From the NCBI RefSeq assembly GCF_035046505.1, contig NC_089821.1, positions 170,889,531-170,953,530 of the forward strand: a stretch of DNA of 64,000 nucleotides, written 5' to 3'. The DNA is from Tiliqua scincoides (lineage: Eukaryota; Chordata; Lepidosauria; Squamata; Scincidae). Shown one piece after another: positions 1-12,352 of the stretch; the first letter of the stretch is position 1; the number at the start of each line of letters is the position of its first letter. The notes under the pieces are model-generated. The model did no database searches, was not told the origin of the DNA, and was given only the letters and a program-made list of their open reading frames with translations. A program made the position numbers and the translations under genes.

Positions 1-49
1 GTACTGAAATATGGTGGAAACTGTCAGAATTATGAGTAAGTAATACCAG

Positions 50-290
50 GGCTAGGGTGGTGTAGTGGTTTGGGAGGTGGACTTAGACCTGGAAGATCCA
101 GGTTCAAATTTCCCCTCAGCCACTAAGCTTTCTTAAGGTGAACTTGGGCCAGTTACTCTCTCTCAGCCTCACCTACCTCACAGGGTTGTTGTGAGTGCAA
201 AAGGAGGGGAGCAGCTGTGTATACTACCTTGAGCTTTTTGGAGAAAGGGTGGTATAAAAATGTGAAAAATAAATAAATAAAATAAATACA
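50..290 (+). mobile_element. Sauria-type tRNA-derived SINE
   Basis: The head reads like a tRNA-derived pol III promoter region (GGTGTAGTGG, then GATCCAGGTTCAAATTTC as a B-box-like part). The middle has CTCTCAGCCTCACCTACC followed by CACAGGGTTGTTGTGAG. The end is an AATAA-rich tail. This layout is that of the squamate Sauria SINE family, which BovB LINEs are thought to mobilise. It lies in HCRTR2 intron 1. Confidence 0.75.
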
Positions 291-1035
291 CCAACAGAGC
301 TCAGACGAGTATATCATGTTTTGAGAAACTGTCATCACCGTGTGTGTTTTTGTATTTTTGACATTGAATAGAAATGGCAGAAGCAGCAAAATCAAAAAAG
401 AAATTTATACAATATTGTTGGGAATATCTGAAGTATGGATTTATACCAATACCAGCAGTAAATGAGGTTCTGAGTCCTGTTTTCATAAGTCACCACATGA
501 TATAATTAAGATGATTCCTCTCAGCAGCAATTCAATCCAAAGATGCAGAGATGAAATGACTAATGATGCAGAAGATACATTTTATAGCATACGAAGGACA
601 ACATAATTTGCATTACTGCTGGATGAGTCAACATTGCCAGGCATTGAATCTTTGCTTCTGGCTTAAGTGTACTTTATAAAAGACAACAGTTTGACTCAAA
701 GGTTGCTACTTGCAAGGCAACTAAGAACGGATACTATATAAAGGGGATTCAGTATTTTGTGCTGTTGAGATGTTCTTCAAAGACAGGGAATTCCGCTTAC
801 TACCATACTTGCTTGTGAAGCTGATGGAATAACATCAATGACTGGTCTCTACCATGGGTGTGCGGCTTACTTGAAAAAAAGTAGTGCCAAATGTCTTTAC
901 CATACTCTGTGTCATTTGTTGTCAACATCAGACAGCAACAAACCTCAGTGATCGCCTACACAGGTCATTACACACTGTCATTACTGAAGTGAATAAAATT
1001 ATGCTCCTATGCTCTTTTGAGCTGAGAACATTTAA

Positions 1036-1124
1036 GGCTACAATCCTATTCATTTTTACCAGGGAGGAATCCCATTGACTGCAATGAGACTTACTTCTAA
1101 GTTGACATGCATAGGATTGAGCTC
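1036..1124. mobile_element. Short palindromic MITE (Harbinger-like ends, TAA duplication)
   Basis: An 89-bp near-palindrome running from GGCTACAATCCTAT to ATAGGATTGAGCTC. TAA is found on both sides (1033-1035 and 1125-1127). It interrupts the transposase fossil between two matching protein pieces, so it inserted after that copy was in place. The same family recurs at 33435, 34720, 39099 and 49093, with weaker copies near 9340, 13661, 38608 and 59301. Confidence 0.7.
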
Positions 1125-1452
1125 TAAGATTTTGAGTATTTGCTGTTTCATACTGAAGTTCATTGGCTATCCAATGGCCCCCGTGTGAAATGCTTTTATG
1201 ACCTTTTTGTTTAGGACTTTTTCTGAAGTCACAAACGCTTTGTTCTGTGATGAGCTCAAAGAAATCAGGCACGACATTGCTTGTTTATCAGAACTATTTG
1301 CAAAGTTAAATGAAATGGATTTGTAGTTACAAGGAAATGAAGTGAATTTAATGAAGGCCAAATTGGCCAGCCCTACATTACTTCAAAGTTAATTCTATTC
1401 AGGTGAAATATAGGGTGTTGCAAGCTACATCAATTTCTGAACTAGAAAAGAA

Positions 1453-2245
1453 TCCCAGTCCCTGTGGTGCTAGTCATGTGAGGATCACCTCTGCCCGGCT
1501 TCCCAACCCATGAGATGGGGGCTTCCACCATTGGGTGACCTGCAAGGGGAGGTGGGATTTGGCCAGCATTTGCAGCCTAACTCAGCATCCATTCTGCCTG
1601 CACTCTGGATTCCTGCCCACCCTCCTGTGGTTATGGTTTGGGACTATTTGGTCACCATTATGTGCTGGGTAGAACCTTTTCCTGCCTACCTGATTGGCCT
1701 TTGGCAGGCAATTTTTTGCATAGCTCAGGTTGTACATGGGTTGAGTGTGGTTGTTTCTCTCTCTCTCTCTCTCCCTCTCTCTCTCCTTTTCTTTTACATG
1801 CCTTGGTCACTGTTGTGCAGGTTACTGCAGGCATAAAGGCTGAAGTTAGCACTTGATGTGCACCCAGAGATCAGCAAAGGAGGAACCCAATTTCCACATC
1901 AGTGGCTTGCTTGCATAAGGGTTTGGTGGGGTATCCCCTGGCCTGGATGATAGAGGCTTCCTCAAAGGCTTCTCAACTCAGGGCTGGCTTGTGCAGTACA
2001 GCTGCCTCTGCCCTTTCTGGGGTTGACAATGATGTGTGCTGTCCTGGATGGGAGCACAGCTGAGAGTCAGGATGGGAATACCCAGTCTGGGGGTTAGGCA
2101 ATCAACTGCCACCCCTTCCATTTAATCAACCCCTACTCTTACAGACAATCCATTTGTTTCCAGCTGTCCTTGTGTTGATAAAAATGGCCCATCTCATCCA
2201 TATCACTGTCTCACATGTTCATTGGGGAGTACATGGGCAACAGTA
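1453..2245. mobile_element. Unclassified insertion inside the transposase fossil
   Basis: Transposase-like protein matches stop near 1450 (…ISELEK) and resume near 2250 (CDHLNMLHEDKS), so about 790 bp is foreign. It contains a CT-rich microsatellite but no terminal repeats, coding motif or family signature that I recognise. The exact borders are inferred from where the protein similarity ends. Confidence 0.45.
1755..1786. repeat. CT microsatellite
   Basis: A run of CT/CCT dinucleotides, interrupted by single extra C bases, within the unclassified insertion. Confidence 0.9.
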
Positions 2246-3047
2246 GGATACAAGCTAATGCTCTCCAACTTTTTTGTGATCATTTGAATATGTTGCATGA
2301 AGATAAGTCTAGAGATTTGAGGTTCTTCTTTCAGTAGAAATTCCAGATTGGGTGATAAATTTATTTTCAGATTCTGAGGAAGTTGGGGTGGTGGAAGAAG
2401 AGCTAAGTGAGCTACAAAATGTCACTGAGCAAAAGCAAAAACAATAATACCAAGAGTTTTGGTTACAGAAGGAAATTTCTGATCGCTATCCTGCATTATG
2501 GACAGTGGTTAAAAAACTCCTTGTTGCATTTCCAATATCATGTTTGGTAGAATGTGGTTTTAGTGTGGTCACCCAACTTCTCTCCAAGCAAAGAAATTGA
2601 CTCCAATTATGAAACATGGTGATTTAAGTCTCCTGCTAAGTGACTTTAAACCAGACATTGGGAAAGTGGTACCATGTCTTCAAGCTCACCAATTGGATTA
2701 AGAATTTACTGAACAGTGAAGTCGTTACTAAATGTGGTATCCTAGATTCTTGCCAGATGATGATCAGACTTTAAAAATCTGGTATCACCGTATCAAGTTT
2801 CAAAATCAAAAGTCTTCATTGGATTTTGAATAAATGTGCCATCAATTGTTACCATTTTGAAAGTTATTGTTATATAATAAAAGTTGTCTTCCTTAATGGG
2901 TCACGCAAACTGCTATCCTGAATAATGCTTGGGGCGCTGTGGATGAACGTATGGGTGGTTGTCTGAAAAATGTTTGGGAATCCCTGTCACAACACTGGGC
3001 AGTGCTGTCATGCATGCAACGTTATCGAGCACTCATCCGCCTGGAAG

Positions 3048-3360
3048 CAGTGGAGCAGTAGCTAGGTGGTGTGGGCCACACTGGATGATAAGTACAGGGG
3101 GGTGACACCACTACTGGTCAAAATGTTTTAAATCTTGGTATTTTTGAACATTACCATCAAGTTATATATCATTTGATATGTAATTTCATGCAGAATGCTA
3201 TGAAACAAAGCATGTTGAAACATCTCTATTCTATCAAAAGTTATAGCCTAAAAACTAAAAGGGGAGGGGTGATGGTGCATCATTATGCCCACTGCCTGGG
3301 GCACTGCCGTGTCTACTGTATGGAAGGAGGTCCATCATAGGGGTGCCACGCTGGCTTCCC
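3048..3360 (+). mobile_element. hAT-like MITE, CAGTGG-CTAGG family
   Basis: It starts CAGTGGAGCAGTAGCTAGG and shares its interior (TATCATTTGATATG, CTATTCTATCAAAAGTTATAG, GATGGTGCATCA) with the opposite-strand copy at 6256-6607 and the shorter copy at 26715. The right end has drifted, so the border is approximate. Confidence 0.6.
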
Positions 3361-3763
3361 ACACTGCCTGGGAATTCAAATATTTGCAGCAGAGGTATAT
3401 TGTTTTTATTAAGGCAGATTCATCATCAGTAGACATCGCCCTCAGGCAAGTGACATGCCTCTGGCAATATGGAGTGTGGGGAAAGGGTAATCGGGATGTT
3501 TTCTGGTATGTCACAAATATATGGTTTATGTGGTGAAAACCCAGTCATAAGGCCTGCTCTTAGAGTTATCTGCTTTTGTACTGGAAAAGACTTGGCCAGA
3601 GACAAAACACTATCATCCACTAAGAAGGAAGCCAAGCAGAATGGGGATGCATTTCAGTTTCCGTCCAAGGATTGACTGACACATTGTGGCAAAAGGAATG
3701 AACTGCAGCCACTTGGAACCATATTTTCCAAGTCATAAAATGGTACATTAGTAGTTTTAGGTG

Positions 3764-4553
3764 TCGACCCAATGAAAGTGTCGACCCAATGTGCGGCGGC
3801 AGTGAAGAAGGCCAATTCTATGCTTGGGATCATTAGGAAGGGTATTGAGAACAAAACGGCTAATATTATAATGCCGTTGTACAAATCGATGGTAAGGCCA
3901 CACCTGGAGTATTGTGTCCAGTTCTGGTCGCCGCATCTCAAAAAAGACATAGTGGAAATGGAAAAGGTGCAAAAGAGAGCGACTAAGCTGATTACGGGGC
4001 TGGGGCACCTTCCTTATGAGGAAAGGCTACGGCGTTTGGGCCTCTTCAGCCTAGAAAAGAGACGCTTGAGGGGGGACATGATTGAGACATACAAAATTAT
4101 GCAGGGGATGGACAGAGTAGATAGGGAGATGCTCTTTACACTCTCACATAATACCAGAACCAGGGGACATCCACTAAAATTGAGTGTTGGGCGGGTTAGG
4201 ACAGACAAAAGAAAATATTTCTTTACTCAGCGTGTGGTCAGTCTGTGGAACTCCTTGCCACAGGATGTGGTGCTGGCGTCTAGCCTAGACGCCTTTAAAA
4301 GGGGATTGGACGAGTTTCTGGAGGAAAAATCCATTATGGGGTACAAGCCATGATGTGTATGCGCAACCTCCTGATTTTAGGAATGGGTTAAGTCAGAATG
4401 CCAGATGTAGGGGAGAGCACCAGGACGAGGTCTCTTGTTATCTGGTGTGCTCCCTGGGGCATTTGGTGGGCCGCTGTGAGATACAGGAAGCTGGACTAGA
4501 TGGGCCTATGGCCTGATCCAGTGGGGCTGTTCTTATGTTCTTATGTTCTTATG
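3764..4553 (+). mobile_element. CR1/L2-superfamily LINE, 5'-truncated, 3' end of ORF2 plus 3' UTR
   Basis: An open frame to the TGA at 4351-4353 encodes the C-terminal part of a non-LTR reverse transcriptase protein (PLYKSMVRPHLEYC, LPYEERLRRLGLFSLEKRR, YFFTQRVVSLWNSLPQ). About 200 bp of 3' UTR follows, ending in three TTCTTATG units. TTAGGTG occurs just before the element (3757-3763) and just after it (4554-4560), consistent with a 7-bp target duplication. This frame has no stop over 190 codons, so the copy is fairly young. The clade (L2 versus CR1) is from memory. Minus-strand copies of the same 3' end are at 16939, 43430 and 54513. Confidence 0.85.
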
Positions 4554-4560
4554 TTAGGTG

Positions 4561-6255
4561 AGCTCATTGTCAGATCATGTCTAAACATGTTGGCAAAAAT
4601 CAAAAGATGCAGATTGGTGCGAAACATTTGCTAGTTTAAACACGTGGACTTGAACCTCTGAGATCAGGCTTTAGGAGACTGCCATCATCTTAGAATCTGA
4701 GAGCAACATCTGCTTTCCATCCGGCTTTACTTTTTGTGCTTGTGAAATAACAAAAGGAAATATTAATCTGGAAAAAAGTGGACCTGTTTCTACCTGGTCT
4801 TCAAAACTCTTTTGGAGCATGAAAACTGAAGATCGTAACTTTTGGGGCCTTATAACTGCTTGTCAAGCATGTCTCCTGGCAATAGATGTTAGCTACTACT
4901 CTAGACAATGTTCTTTTCCGATCTGTGCACAACTAAAATAGGATATATGCGGCAGCCTGCTTTGGAATACCAGCTGGAGGCATGCTGTCTTCGTTTCTGG
5001 CTTGTGAGCTTCTCAGAAGCATTTCCTTGGATATAAGTTGCTTGAACATATGCATTGTATATTCAGTAACCAAGTATTGCCCAAGATACAGTTTTCTCAT
5101 TTTCATTTTTGTTGCCTGTTTTTTAAAGAATATTTGTGTTTATGTAGGGTATCATGTCACTTAGAATGCTGGGGATCTCACCCAGCCAATAGGATGCAAC
5201 AATACTGCCATTGTGTACCTCCTCCAAAAATACAGTCATTCCTTCTTAAATGTCCCAATCCTACCCCACCACTGGTATAACTAGCATTGTATTGGTGGAG
5301 GCTGCTTTACTACGTCATAAAGCAGCCTCTGTTGACAAGCGCAGGTGCCTACAAGCGAGAAGGCCCCAGCGACCATCTGCATGCTGGTGAGCCCACACAG
5401 GGCCTAGGAGAGAGGGGGCGTAAAGGGGGTAATTTGCATCCAGGCCAAGGACAAAAGTGGGTCCTGGAGCCAAAGAAGCAGAGCACAGAAATTTCTTTAG
5501 AACCTACATATTCCTCTCTACTCAGACTTGTTACCCGCGCAGGATGCTAGGGACACTACCACGAGTTTTTGGCTGCAGCTACTGGCCAGCCATATAAGCT
5601 GGGTCGAGGAATGCCTACATGACACTCCTTCACACAGTGTCAAATCTGGGAGGAAAATGACCTGCTATAGTAGCTCCTTGGCTTGTGGATCTGCTAACCA
5701 TGAAAGAATGGGTAGGAGCTCAGGGACACAGCTGCAAGACTACAGCTGCTGCAGAAGCACATTTTGGTATGTACAGGACACTTTCCATTCTAATGTGAGC
5801 CTAAATATGCTAATTTTCTACATGGTCTTCTATTCAAAAGGTTGTAGAGAGACTTAGAAGTGTGTTTGGTTTTCCGTAGTACTGTATCTAGCTGCCAATG
5901 CCACCTGGTTGGGTAGGCCTGGGCTCCAAAGACTTTTCTAGCATAGCCACCCTCCCCCCCACCCTGTTTCGCCCTTCCCTGCCCCCATTCTGCTCGCCTG
6001 TCACCACCCTCCTCCACAGTTTCACCCTTCCCCCTTTGGAAAGGGGCCCCCAAAAAACTTTATACCCCATGATAAAATTCCTCTCAGAGGCTGTGGGCCC
6101 ACAGACACCTGCCAGAGCAGGTCAGCCCATGAAGAGAGGTGGGGAGGGTTGAACAGGGCAGAGAAGGGTGGAATATGGGAAGGGTGAACAGAATGGGGCA
6201 GTGATGAGTGTAGTGAGAAGGGCAGATCAGGTCTGTTACTTGGTTTGCCTATATT
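4561..6255. other. Intron 1 DNA without recognised features
   Basis: Only short chance frames. A weak Harbinger-like start (CCCAATCCTACCC near 5252) and a pyrimidine-rich tract near 5945-6050 are visible. I see no splice-bounded coding exon and no RNA gene. Confidence 0.5.
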
Positions 6256-6607
6256 CTATGGTGTCACTAGGGTTGGTGTCATTCGGTGGAGGAGGCCAGC
6301 ACATCATCCTCATGATGGACCTTCTACCATCCTGTGGGCAGGGCAATGCCCTGGGCAGTGGGCGTGGTGATGCACCATCCCCTCACCCCACTGGTTGTTT
6401 GGATATAACTTTTGATAGAATATAGATGTTTCAACATGGTTTGTTTCACTGCATTCTGCACGAAATTACGCATTGAATGATATATAACATGATAGTATTG
6501 TTCAAAAATACCAAGAAATAAACATTTTGGCCAGTAGCAATATCAGCCCACCCATGCACGTCACCTGGTGTGGCCCACACCCCATGCACCACCTAGTGAT
6601 GCCACTG
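6256..6607 (-). mobile_element. hAT-like MITE, CAGTGG-CTAGG family
   Basis: Ends CTATGGTGTCACTAGGG and CACCTAGTGATGCCACTG are imperfect inverted repeats. The interior is the reverse complement of the copy at 3048. No convincing 8-bp duplication remains. Confidence 0.65.
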
Positions 6608-6796
6608 GCTGTATGGCAAGACTGGCGCTGCACAATACAAAGAGCATAGTAACTAGACAGGTTTGTCCAATACAGGTGTACTGCCTGTTACATTAAATCC
6701 ACATATTCTCTGATTAATACTCTCTTTCCCAGAAAATTGCTAGTGTGTGTTTTCAGCTTAAATAGTTTTCCTTTGCAAATTCAGTTTGTGTTGCAG

Positions 6797-6963
6797 TGTG
6801 GAAAAATCATCACATGAGGACAGTAACCAACTACTTCATAGTCAACCTCTCCTTGGCTGATGTCCTTGTCACCATCACCTGTCTTCCAGCAACTTTAGTG
6901 GTAGACATCACAGAGACCTGGTTTCTTGGGGAAAGTCTCTGCAAGGTGATCCCTTATTTGCAG
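6797..6963 (+). CDS. HCRTR2: HCRTR2 exon 2 (TM1 end, TM2, start of TM3)
   Basis: Acceptor TTGCAG at 6791-6796 and donor GTAACA after 6963. The first two bases finish a split valine codon. The protein reads VWKNHHMRTVTNYF, then NLSLADVLVTITCLP with the conserved TM2 aspartate, then WFLGESLCKVIPYLQ with the TM3 cysteine that forms the conserved extracellular disulfide. It ends on a codon boundary. Confidence 0.97.
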
Positions 6964-7149
6964 GTAACATTTTTCACCTTTAAATTACATTTTGGCTTTT
7001 GCTTTTTATTTAAAGAGAGGAATGTAGCAGGGTCTGTAACAGAGAAGCTATTTCATATTTAAATTATTGCATCATGTAAGAAAGAGAATTACTTTTACAC
7101 TTTCAATAGTGTGATATAAAAAAAATGTTCCTTCAGGCCCAAATTCAAA

Positions 7150-7284
7150 GGGTGGCATCCACAGTAAGTATTCTGCTCGTGTGAAGAGTTCTTGCACAAG
7201 TGGCATGCTCCTTCCATTCTCCAAGGGCATTTGAGTTCACAGAGTGTGCTTGTGTTTACAGAAGTGTTACTCTGGATGCCACCC
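7150..7284. mobile_element. Possible short MITE with inverted ends
   Basis: GGGTGGCATCCACAGTAA at the left and TTACTCTGGATGCCACCC at the right are imperfect inverted repeats around 100 bp. No other copy or target duplication was seen in the window. Confidence 0.35.
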
Positions 7285-8356
7285 AAAGTAAATATGTTCC
7301 TAAGCTTTCGCTGTCAGGTTAACATAAAGTACAAATGACAGCATAAGAAGAACGGAACATAGATAAACAAACAAGTAATAAACTTCAGTTTGATGTAGTC
7401 CAATTCAAAGACAGCTGAATGTACTGAAAAGTCAAATAGATACCATAATAACTTTTCATCTGTAAAACATTAGTTTGGAAAGAGGTAAGTGTTAAACCAG
7501 AGAATTCCTCTTTCTGTTTCTCCTTAATGATTTTGTCCATTTTTCTGCATATTATAATGGTTTGGCTTTGATTTTGTCTGGCATGGATCAGAAGAAAACA
7601 GAGCCCAGTGTGGATGACAAACTTATAAGGAGTTTTTAATAATCCCATCTGGGGTTTAGGCACCCAGAATAGTTTACGGCAGCGGTGGCACTGAGAAAGC
7701 ATTCTCGGTGGTCCTTGAGAATCCAACACTGCAAGTCTAAGGCTAAGCTACATTTTCTGTTAAATACAATCTGGCCCAACATTCATTCATTTGTTTATTT
7801 TTATTTCATTAAATAGCCGTGGTGGGATCAGCATCCCAAATGGAAGCTTTCCATGATAGCTGATTTGGGGATGTGATTTTCATTGGGGCCATGATGCATC
7901 AGGAAGGTTTAAATACTCGTTTCCTGGTACCGATTCCCTTCCCAGTGGTTTCTAATTAACTTTTTTTTTAAAAATGCCGGGCCAACCTATGTATTAATGT
8001 GTAATGTATAGTTTTGTCCCCCATTCTCTATGACTCCTTTGTTCCATTGGCCCTGATTCAGAATATGCGATCAAGCCAGCAGTGCTACTATGTGGTGCAG
8101 ATTCCCGTGGTGATTGGAATGGAAGTTCATACAAAGAAATGCCATAAAAGTGATGGGACCCAGTTTAGCAAAATTAGGGAGCCTCCTTTTCATAAACAGC
8201 AGGTCAGGAAACAAGGTTACTTCTCTGAACTGCAACTCATGCCATAAAAGAAAGATGAACATGAAAGCTCTAAGCAAAAGACATATTTTGCCCTCGTGGT
8301 TAAGAGTTTTTACATCTGTACATCTACTGTGTTGACAAATGTTTCTTTTCCCATAG

Positions 8357-8600
8357 ACTGTGTCAGTCTCTGTTTCGGTTCTAACTCTCAGCTGCATTGC
8401 GCTGGATCGATGGTATGCGATTTGTCATCCTTTGAGGTTTAAAAGCACAGCCAAGCGGGCGAGAAACAGCATTGTCATGATCTGGATTGTGTCCTGTGTT
8501 ATCATGATCCCCCAGGCGGCTGTCATGGAGTGCAGCCGCGTGTTTCCAGGTCTAGCCAACAAAACCATCCTGTTCACTGTTTGCGACGAGCATTGGGGAG
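8357..8600 (+). CDS. HCRTR2: HCRTR2 exon 3 (TM3, TM4, second extracellular loop)
   Basis: Acceptor TTTTCCCATAG and donor GTGAGA. It encodes TVSVSVSVLTLSCIALDRW with the DRW form of the DRY motif at the end of TM3, then TM4. The second extracellular loop has MEC and TVCDE cysteines and an NKT glycosylation site. It ends in phase 1. The frame runs on into the intron, but the GT donor and the next exon's protein place the border here. Confidence 0.97.
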
Positions 8601-8931
8601 GTGAGAGTTGTTCACGAGAAGCCTGGGGTTTATCACTGCCATCACACCAGCCAAAACTGTACACTAGTTTCTTGTAACAAACCTGCCGCAAATGACTCTG
8701 GCTTCTAATTGTATGGTGGACACCACTGAAACTGCTACATTGCAAAATCTTCCATTATCCAGATTGCCTTTTGCTGTTTTTAATCTTTATACCATAAAAA
8801 TTAAATTGACCTAGGGACTAGTTTTCCTAGGTTCAGGCACCTTCATATTCTCCATTAAGAGGCAAACCGTTTACAGTCCATCATTATATCCTTTGGATAC
8901 AAAGGCAGTTTGCTTACAATTGAATGAATAA

Positions 8932-9132
8932 GGGTGCAATCCTAACCCCTTATGTCAGTGCTTTCCAGTACTGACATAAGGGCAATGCAATTCTGAGGTA
9001 AGGGAAAAAGCATTCCCTTACTTTAAGGAGGCCTCCGTGAGTGACACCCAACTGCAGGATGCAGCACATGTCCCATTGGCACCGCTATGCCAGTGCTGGA
9101 AAGCACTGACATAAGGGGTTAGGATTGTGTCC
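8932..9132. mobile_element. Harbinger-like MITE, ~200-bp subfamily
   Basis: Starts GGGTGCAATCCTAACC and ends GGTTAGGATTGTGTCC, with an inner inverted repeat around CTTATGTCAGTGCTT. It is nearly the same length and sequence as the copy at 13900-14101. TAA lies on the left; the right flank has drifted. Confidence 0.65.
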
Positions 9133-12100
9133 TGGGTTATGGAACAATCATCTGTGTTTTCCAAAAGATATAAACTGTCCCTATCAGTTTATACCATTAC
9201 CAGTGGAGGAACCTTTTCCAAGACTGTATCACTTCTGGCTGCAGGTGAGGAATAAATATTTCAGTGCTCTTTCTAATTTGGGGGAGGGAGAATTCCCTAC
9301 ATACAGGAGAAAAAAAATAGTGTGGCAAGGAGGAAGCCAGGTGGAATCTTTCACCCATTTACTTGGAAGTAAGACCCATTAATTTCAGTGGTGCTTTATT
9401 ACAGGCAGGTGTACATAGGATGAAAGCTCAAAAGTGAGCTTTTGAACTTGATGGGTTCTCTTCATCTTGCCACATGTCTGTTTGTGGGTTTGCATGCATG
9501 TAATGTTGCATCAAGTGGAGAATCAGGAGAAAGTCGATTGTACTCAGGAGGACATTTATTGATTTATCTTGATGATTTAGGAAAAGATGTACCTCCTGTC
9601 TTTATGTCAGAGGCAACCAAAGTCATTAGAATAAAAACAACAATAATAAATAGAATTAAAATGAGCACTAAAACAGCCCCGGTGAGGTTTCAGCATGGTG
9701 GCACCAATTCACTCAAGCAGCACCTTCGTCTGATTCCCCACTGGGTTGTGATGTGTCCACCGTCTGACACATACACAGGTGATTCCTTTGCCCTAAGGAC
9801 CAGAGGTTTAATTTGGGCATTGGAGAGCCACCGGGTGCTTTATTTCTTTTTATTTTCTAAATATGGAGGGAAGGGCCCCCAATGCTTTCAAACTGACGTG
9901 TCAATCGGCGCCTGACATCTAAGGATTTGTTGCCTGTGATAAGGAGACCTCTCTTCCCATCCTGTCAGTCAGCTGTAATTATTACAGCATTGGAGGAATC
10001 TTTCCTTTGAGGGCAGGGCAAAGATTCGTGAGGGATGGTTATGTGAAGTATGCGCCCTGGGTATTCTTTGAAGTTCCAGCTTTGAATGCTGTCTCCTCTT
10101 CCGGACCACTTCAAAGGAAAAGACTCATTCTCCTGCCAGCCTGATCTATCATCAGCTTATACCTCACTTGGCAGCTTCTACATATTTTCTCCCTTCTTAA
10201 AAGCTGAAACTGTTAAATTAGAAGCCGTAAACCTCTGAAGGTTGTTGAACTAAATGCTGCAATTATACTGGTGCTCCGCTGCCTGAAGGTGCTGGGTCTT
10301 TATGACATTTCTTCGTTCTGCCACTGGCCCACTGAGGACTGAAATACTTTCGATAATGGCCATTTCCCCTGCAGTAAAACATCAATTGCAGTTCTGCTGT
10401 CGATCACAGCAACATTCTTAAGGCTCCGCACTTGACAGACCTGAACAGATACAGGCTCTTCATTTCCATTATGTGGACTGTGCACTCCTTCTGATCTGGT
10501 TCAAGAGAAAGATGCAGAATGACCTAGACATACGCACAGTTGTCTGCATGGGTAGGTAGCACATCAGCCTGATAGAAAGCTTGGGTGATGCACACCATTG
10601 AAAGGCTTCATATGACACATTAACATCAGACAGGATAGGCCTGCAGCTTGGAGATAAAGCAGATGCGGCGTGTGCAGAAGGTTGCAGGTTCCATCCCAGG
10701 TATCTCCAACAAACTCTTAGTCATGCCAAGCTCCATCGATACCTTTGTCAAGTTCTGCCCTGGCTGCAATCCTGGCCTATCAGAGTCAATCCTGGACCTC
10801 CCTAGGTTTCGCATAGGGTTGTTTGACTGTAGCCACTGCGTCCATGTCTTCCTTGAACAGGGATGATTTGGGCCTATCTGGGTGGGCTTTGCATGAGTGG
10901 CCATATACTATATAGGGCATATGGAGCACTTACTACAGTAGCCCACCTATCCATTTGTGCCCTTGCATGGGTAGTCATCAGCCCTGTCTTCCTCCAGTAG
11001 CTGTGGTGCACATGGCACAATCCAATCACACCCACACCCCAGGGAACAGGGAGTCATGACAACTGGAACCTCCCCACTTAGGGCTCTGGGTGTAGAGGGC
11101 TGGGACCCTGCAAGCTCCCTGACCAACACCCCTCCCTGGGGAACTATCAGGGAGCTCTCTATCTACCAACAAAGGGAAGAGACATGATCCAGTCAACTAT
11201 TTGTTTTTTTTTTAATGGTATCAGTGATGGCAATGCATCTGAAGAAGAAACACACAGGCGGAGTTGCCAACCATCTTATCCCAGCTAGGCTATTATGCCA
11301 TTACAGGTTATCCGACAGCCAAGTAACCAGTGCCAGTGAGTTCTGGTTGCCCCAGTTGGTTCACTGTCTGGCATGGGGTTTGCAAAGCCATGGGCCTGAC
11401 TGGAATGGGCAAGTAAGCAACCTCTTTGGGTAGCAGCTAGAGTATCTCAAGGACAGGATTGGGCCTTTAGATGAGCTGCCTGTCCAATTTCCCATTAAAA
11501 GATTTCTCACCGAGGGATTTCTAGCAGGTTTTGAGGAAACTTCTGCAGCCTCTCATGGTTTATCTCATACTACAAATTACAGATTTACTCTGGAAACACA
11601 GTTACAGGATCTGAAGAAGGAGGGCTTTGACATGTTAGAGAAATGATGAGTAAGTGGCAGTTCTCTGAGATGGAGAAAAAAAAAATTGATTGGCCTTTAA
11701 GGTTTCACACTGAATGTTGGGATGGGGGAAAGGAGCAGTGGCCTGTGAATAAATGAATCAAGAAAGGGTGAGTCAGTTAATGAACAGGAATCCAGGATGG
11801 TCATTTGTTGCTAATTATATTAAGAATCAAGAAACAACAATACAACCCTCCTGATTCTTTCTGTCAAAGAAAATGGACTAGAGCCGAGTGTTGCTGGCGA
11901 GGGAAGTAATCTCAAAGCTTAAATAGAACATCTTTAGTTTCACCTAAAACTCTAAGTTTGAAGAGAGAATTGCTGAGATGCTGGCAGAGCAAGATGTGAT
12001 GATCTGAGGTTAATGTACCCTTCTGGCAAATTCCAGAGAGGGTGTTGTGTCACTGCAAACTCTTGAGATCAGATGTGTTTCAAAGGTTCCCTTTTATGAG

Positions 12101-12352
12101 ATGGGAGGAGAATAATTACCGGTACGTCTTTTTGTTAAAAGCGTGGGTAAAATGGGCATTTTGCAGCAACATGCTCCAACACAGAGAACTCATCTTTGGT
12201 TTTTCCAAAGTTTAAAGCTACTTGGCAGAAGTCAGGAAATGAGAGAGGGACCAGGGAAAGGAGCAGTCCAAACCCTCAAACCAAGCTGGGCCTCACTCAG
12301 ATTTTTTGAAAGACTGAACGGGTGAAAGTAAAACCTGTTCCACACCTTAGAC
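9133..12352. other. Intron 3 DNA, mostly unrecognised
   Basis: Holds a palindromic MITE fragment near 9340-9432 and a tRNA-SINE head at 10642. The rest shows no splice-bounded coding exon. A frame of 157 codons at 9442 has no start context, protein motif or family resemblance and is treated as chance. Confidence 0.5.
10642..10708 (+). mobile_element. tRNA-derived SINE head fragment
   Basis: GCAGCTTGGAGATAAAGC resembles a degraded A-box region, and AAGGTTGCAGGTTCCATCCC matches the B box of the squamate tRNA SINE also seen at 21931 and 54497. No tail was found. Confidence 0.45.

Larger units (their letters stand above)
361..2986 (+). pseudogene. Decayed hAT (Buster/ZBED5-like) transposase gene with 3' terminal inverted repeat
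   Basis: Conceptual translation in shifting frames gives pieces of a hAT transposase of the ZBED5/Buster kind: KYGFIPIP and NEVLSPVFISHHM near 410-500, LHRSLHTVITEVNKI near 948-1000, QGNEVNLMKA near 1330-1362, CDHLNMLHEDKSRDL near 2275-2320, and the C-terminal dimerisation stretch with EISDRYPALWTVVKKLL near 2475-2525. Many stops and frameshifts make it inactive. Two later insertions interrupt it (1036-1124 and about 1453-2245). The segment ends with GTTTGGGAATCCCTG, the usual inward-reading 3' end of such hAT elements. No N-terminal BED finger or 5' end was found, so it looks 5'-truncated. The family name is from memory of protein motifs. Confidence 0.8.

Noticed and set aside
3285-3675. Small frames between the hAT MITE and the L2-type LINE
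   Set aside because: No motif and partly within the MITE; chance.
9442-9915. 157-codon frame in HCRTR2 intron 3
   Set aside because: No protein motif, odd composition, no splice sites or promoter; likely chance in AT-rich intron DNA.
10300-11129. Possible coding exon in HCRTR2 intron 3
   Set aside because: Short frames on both strands without splice-phase support; HCRTR2 exons 3 and 4 join directly in phase.
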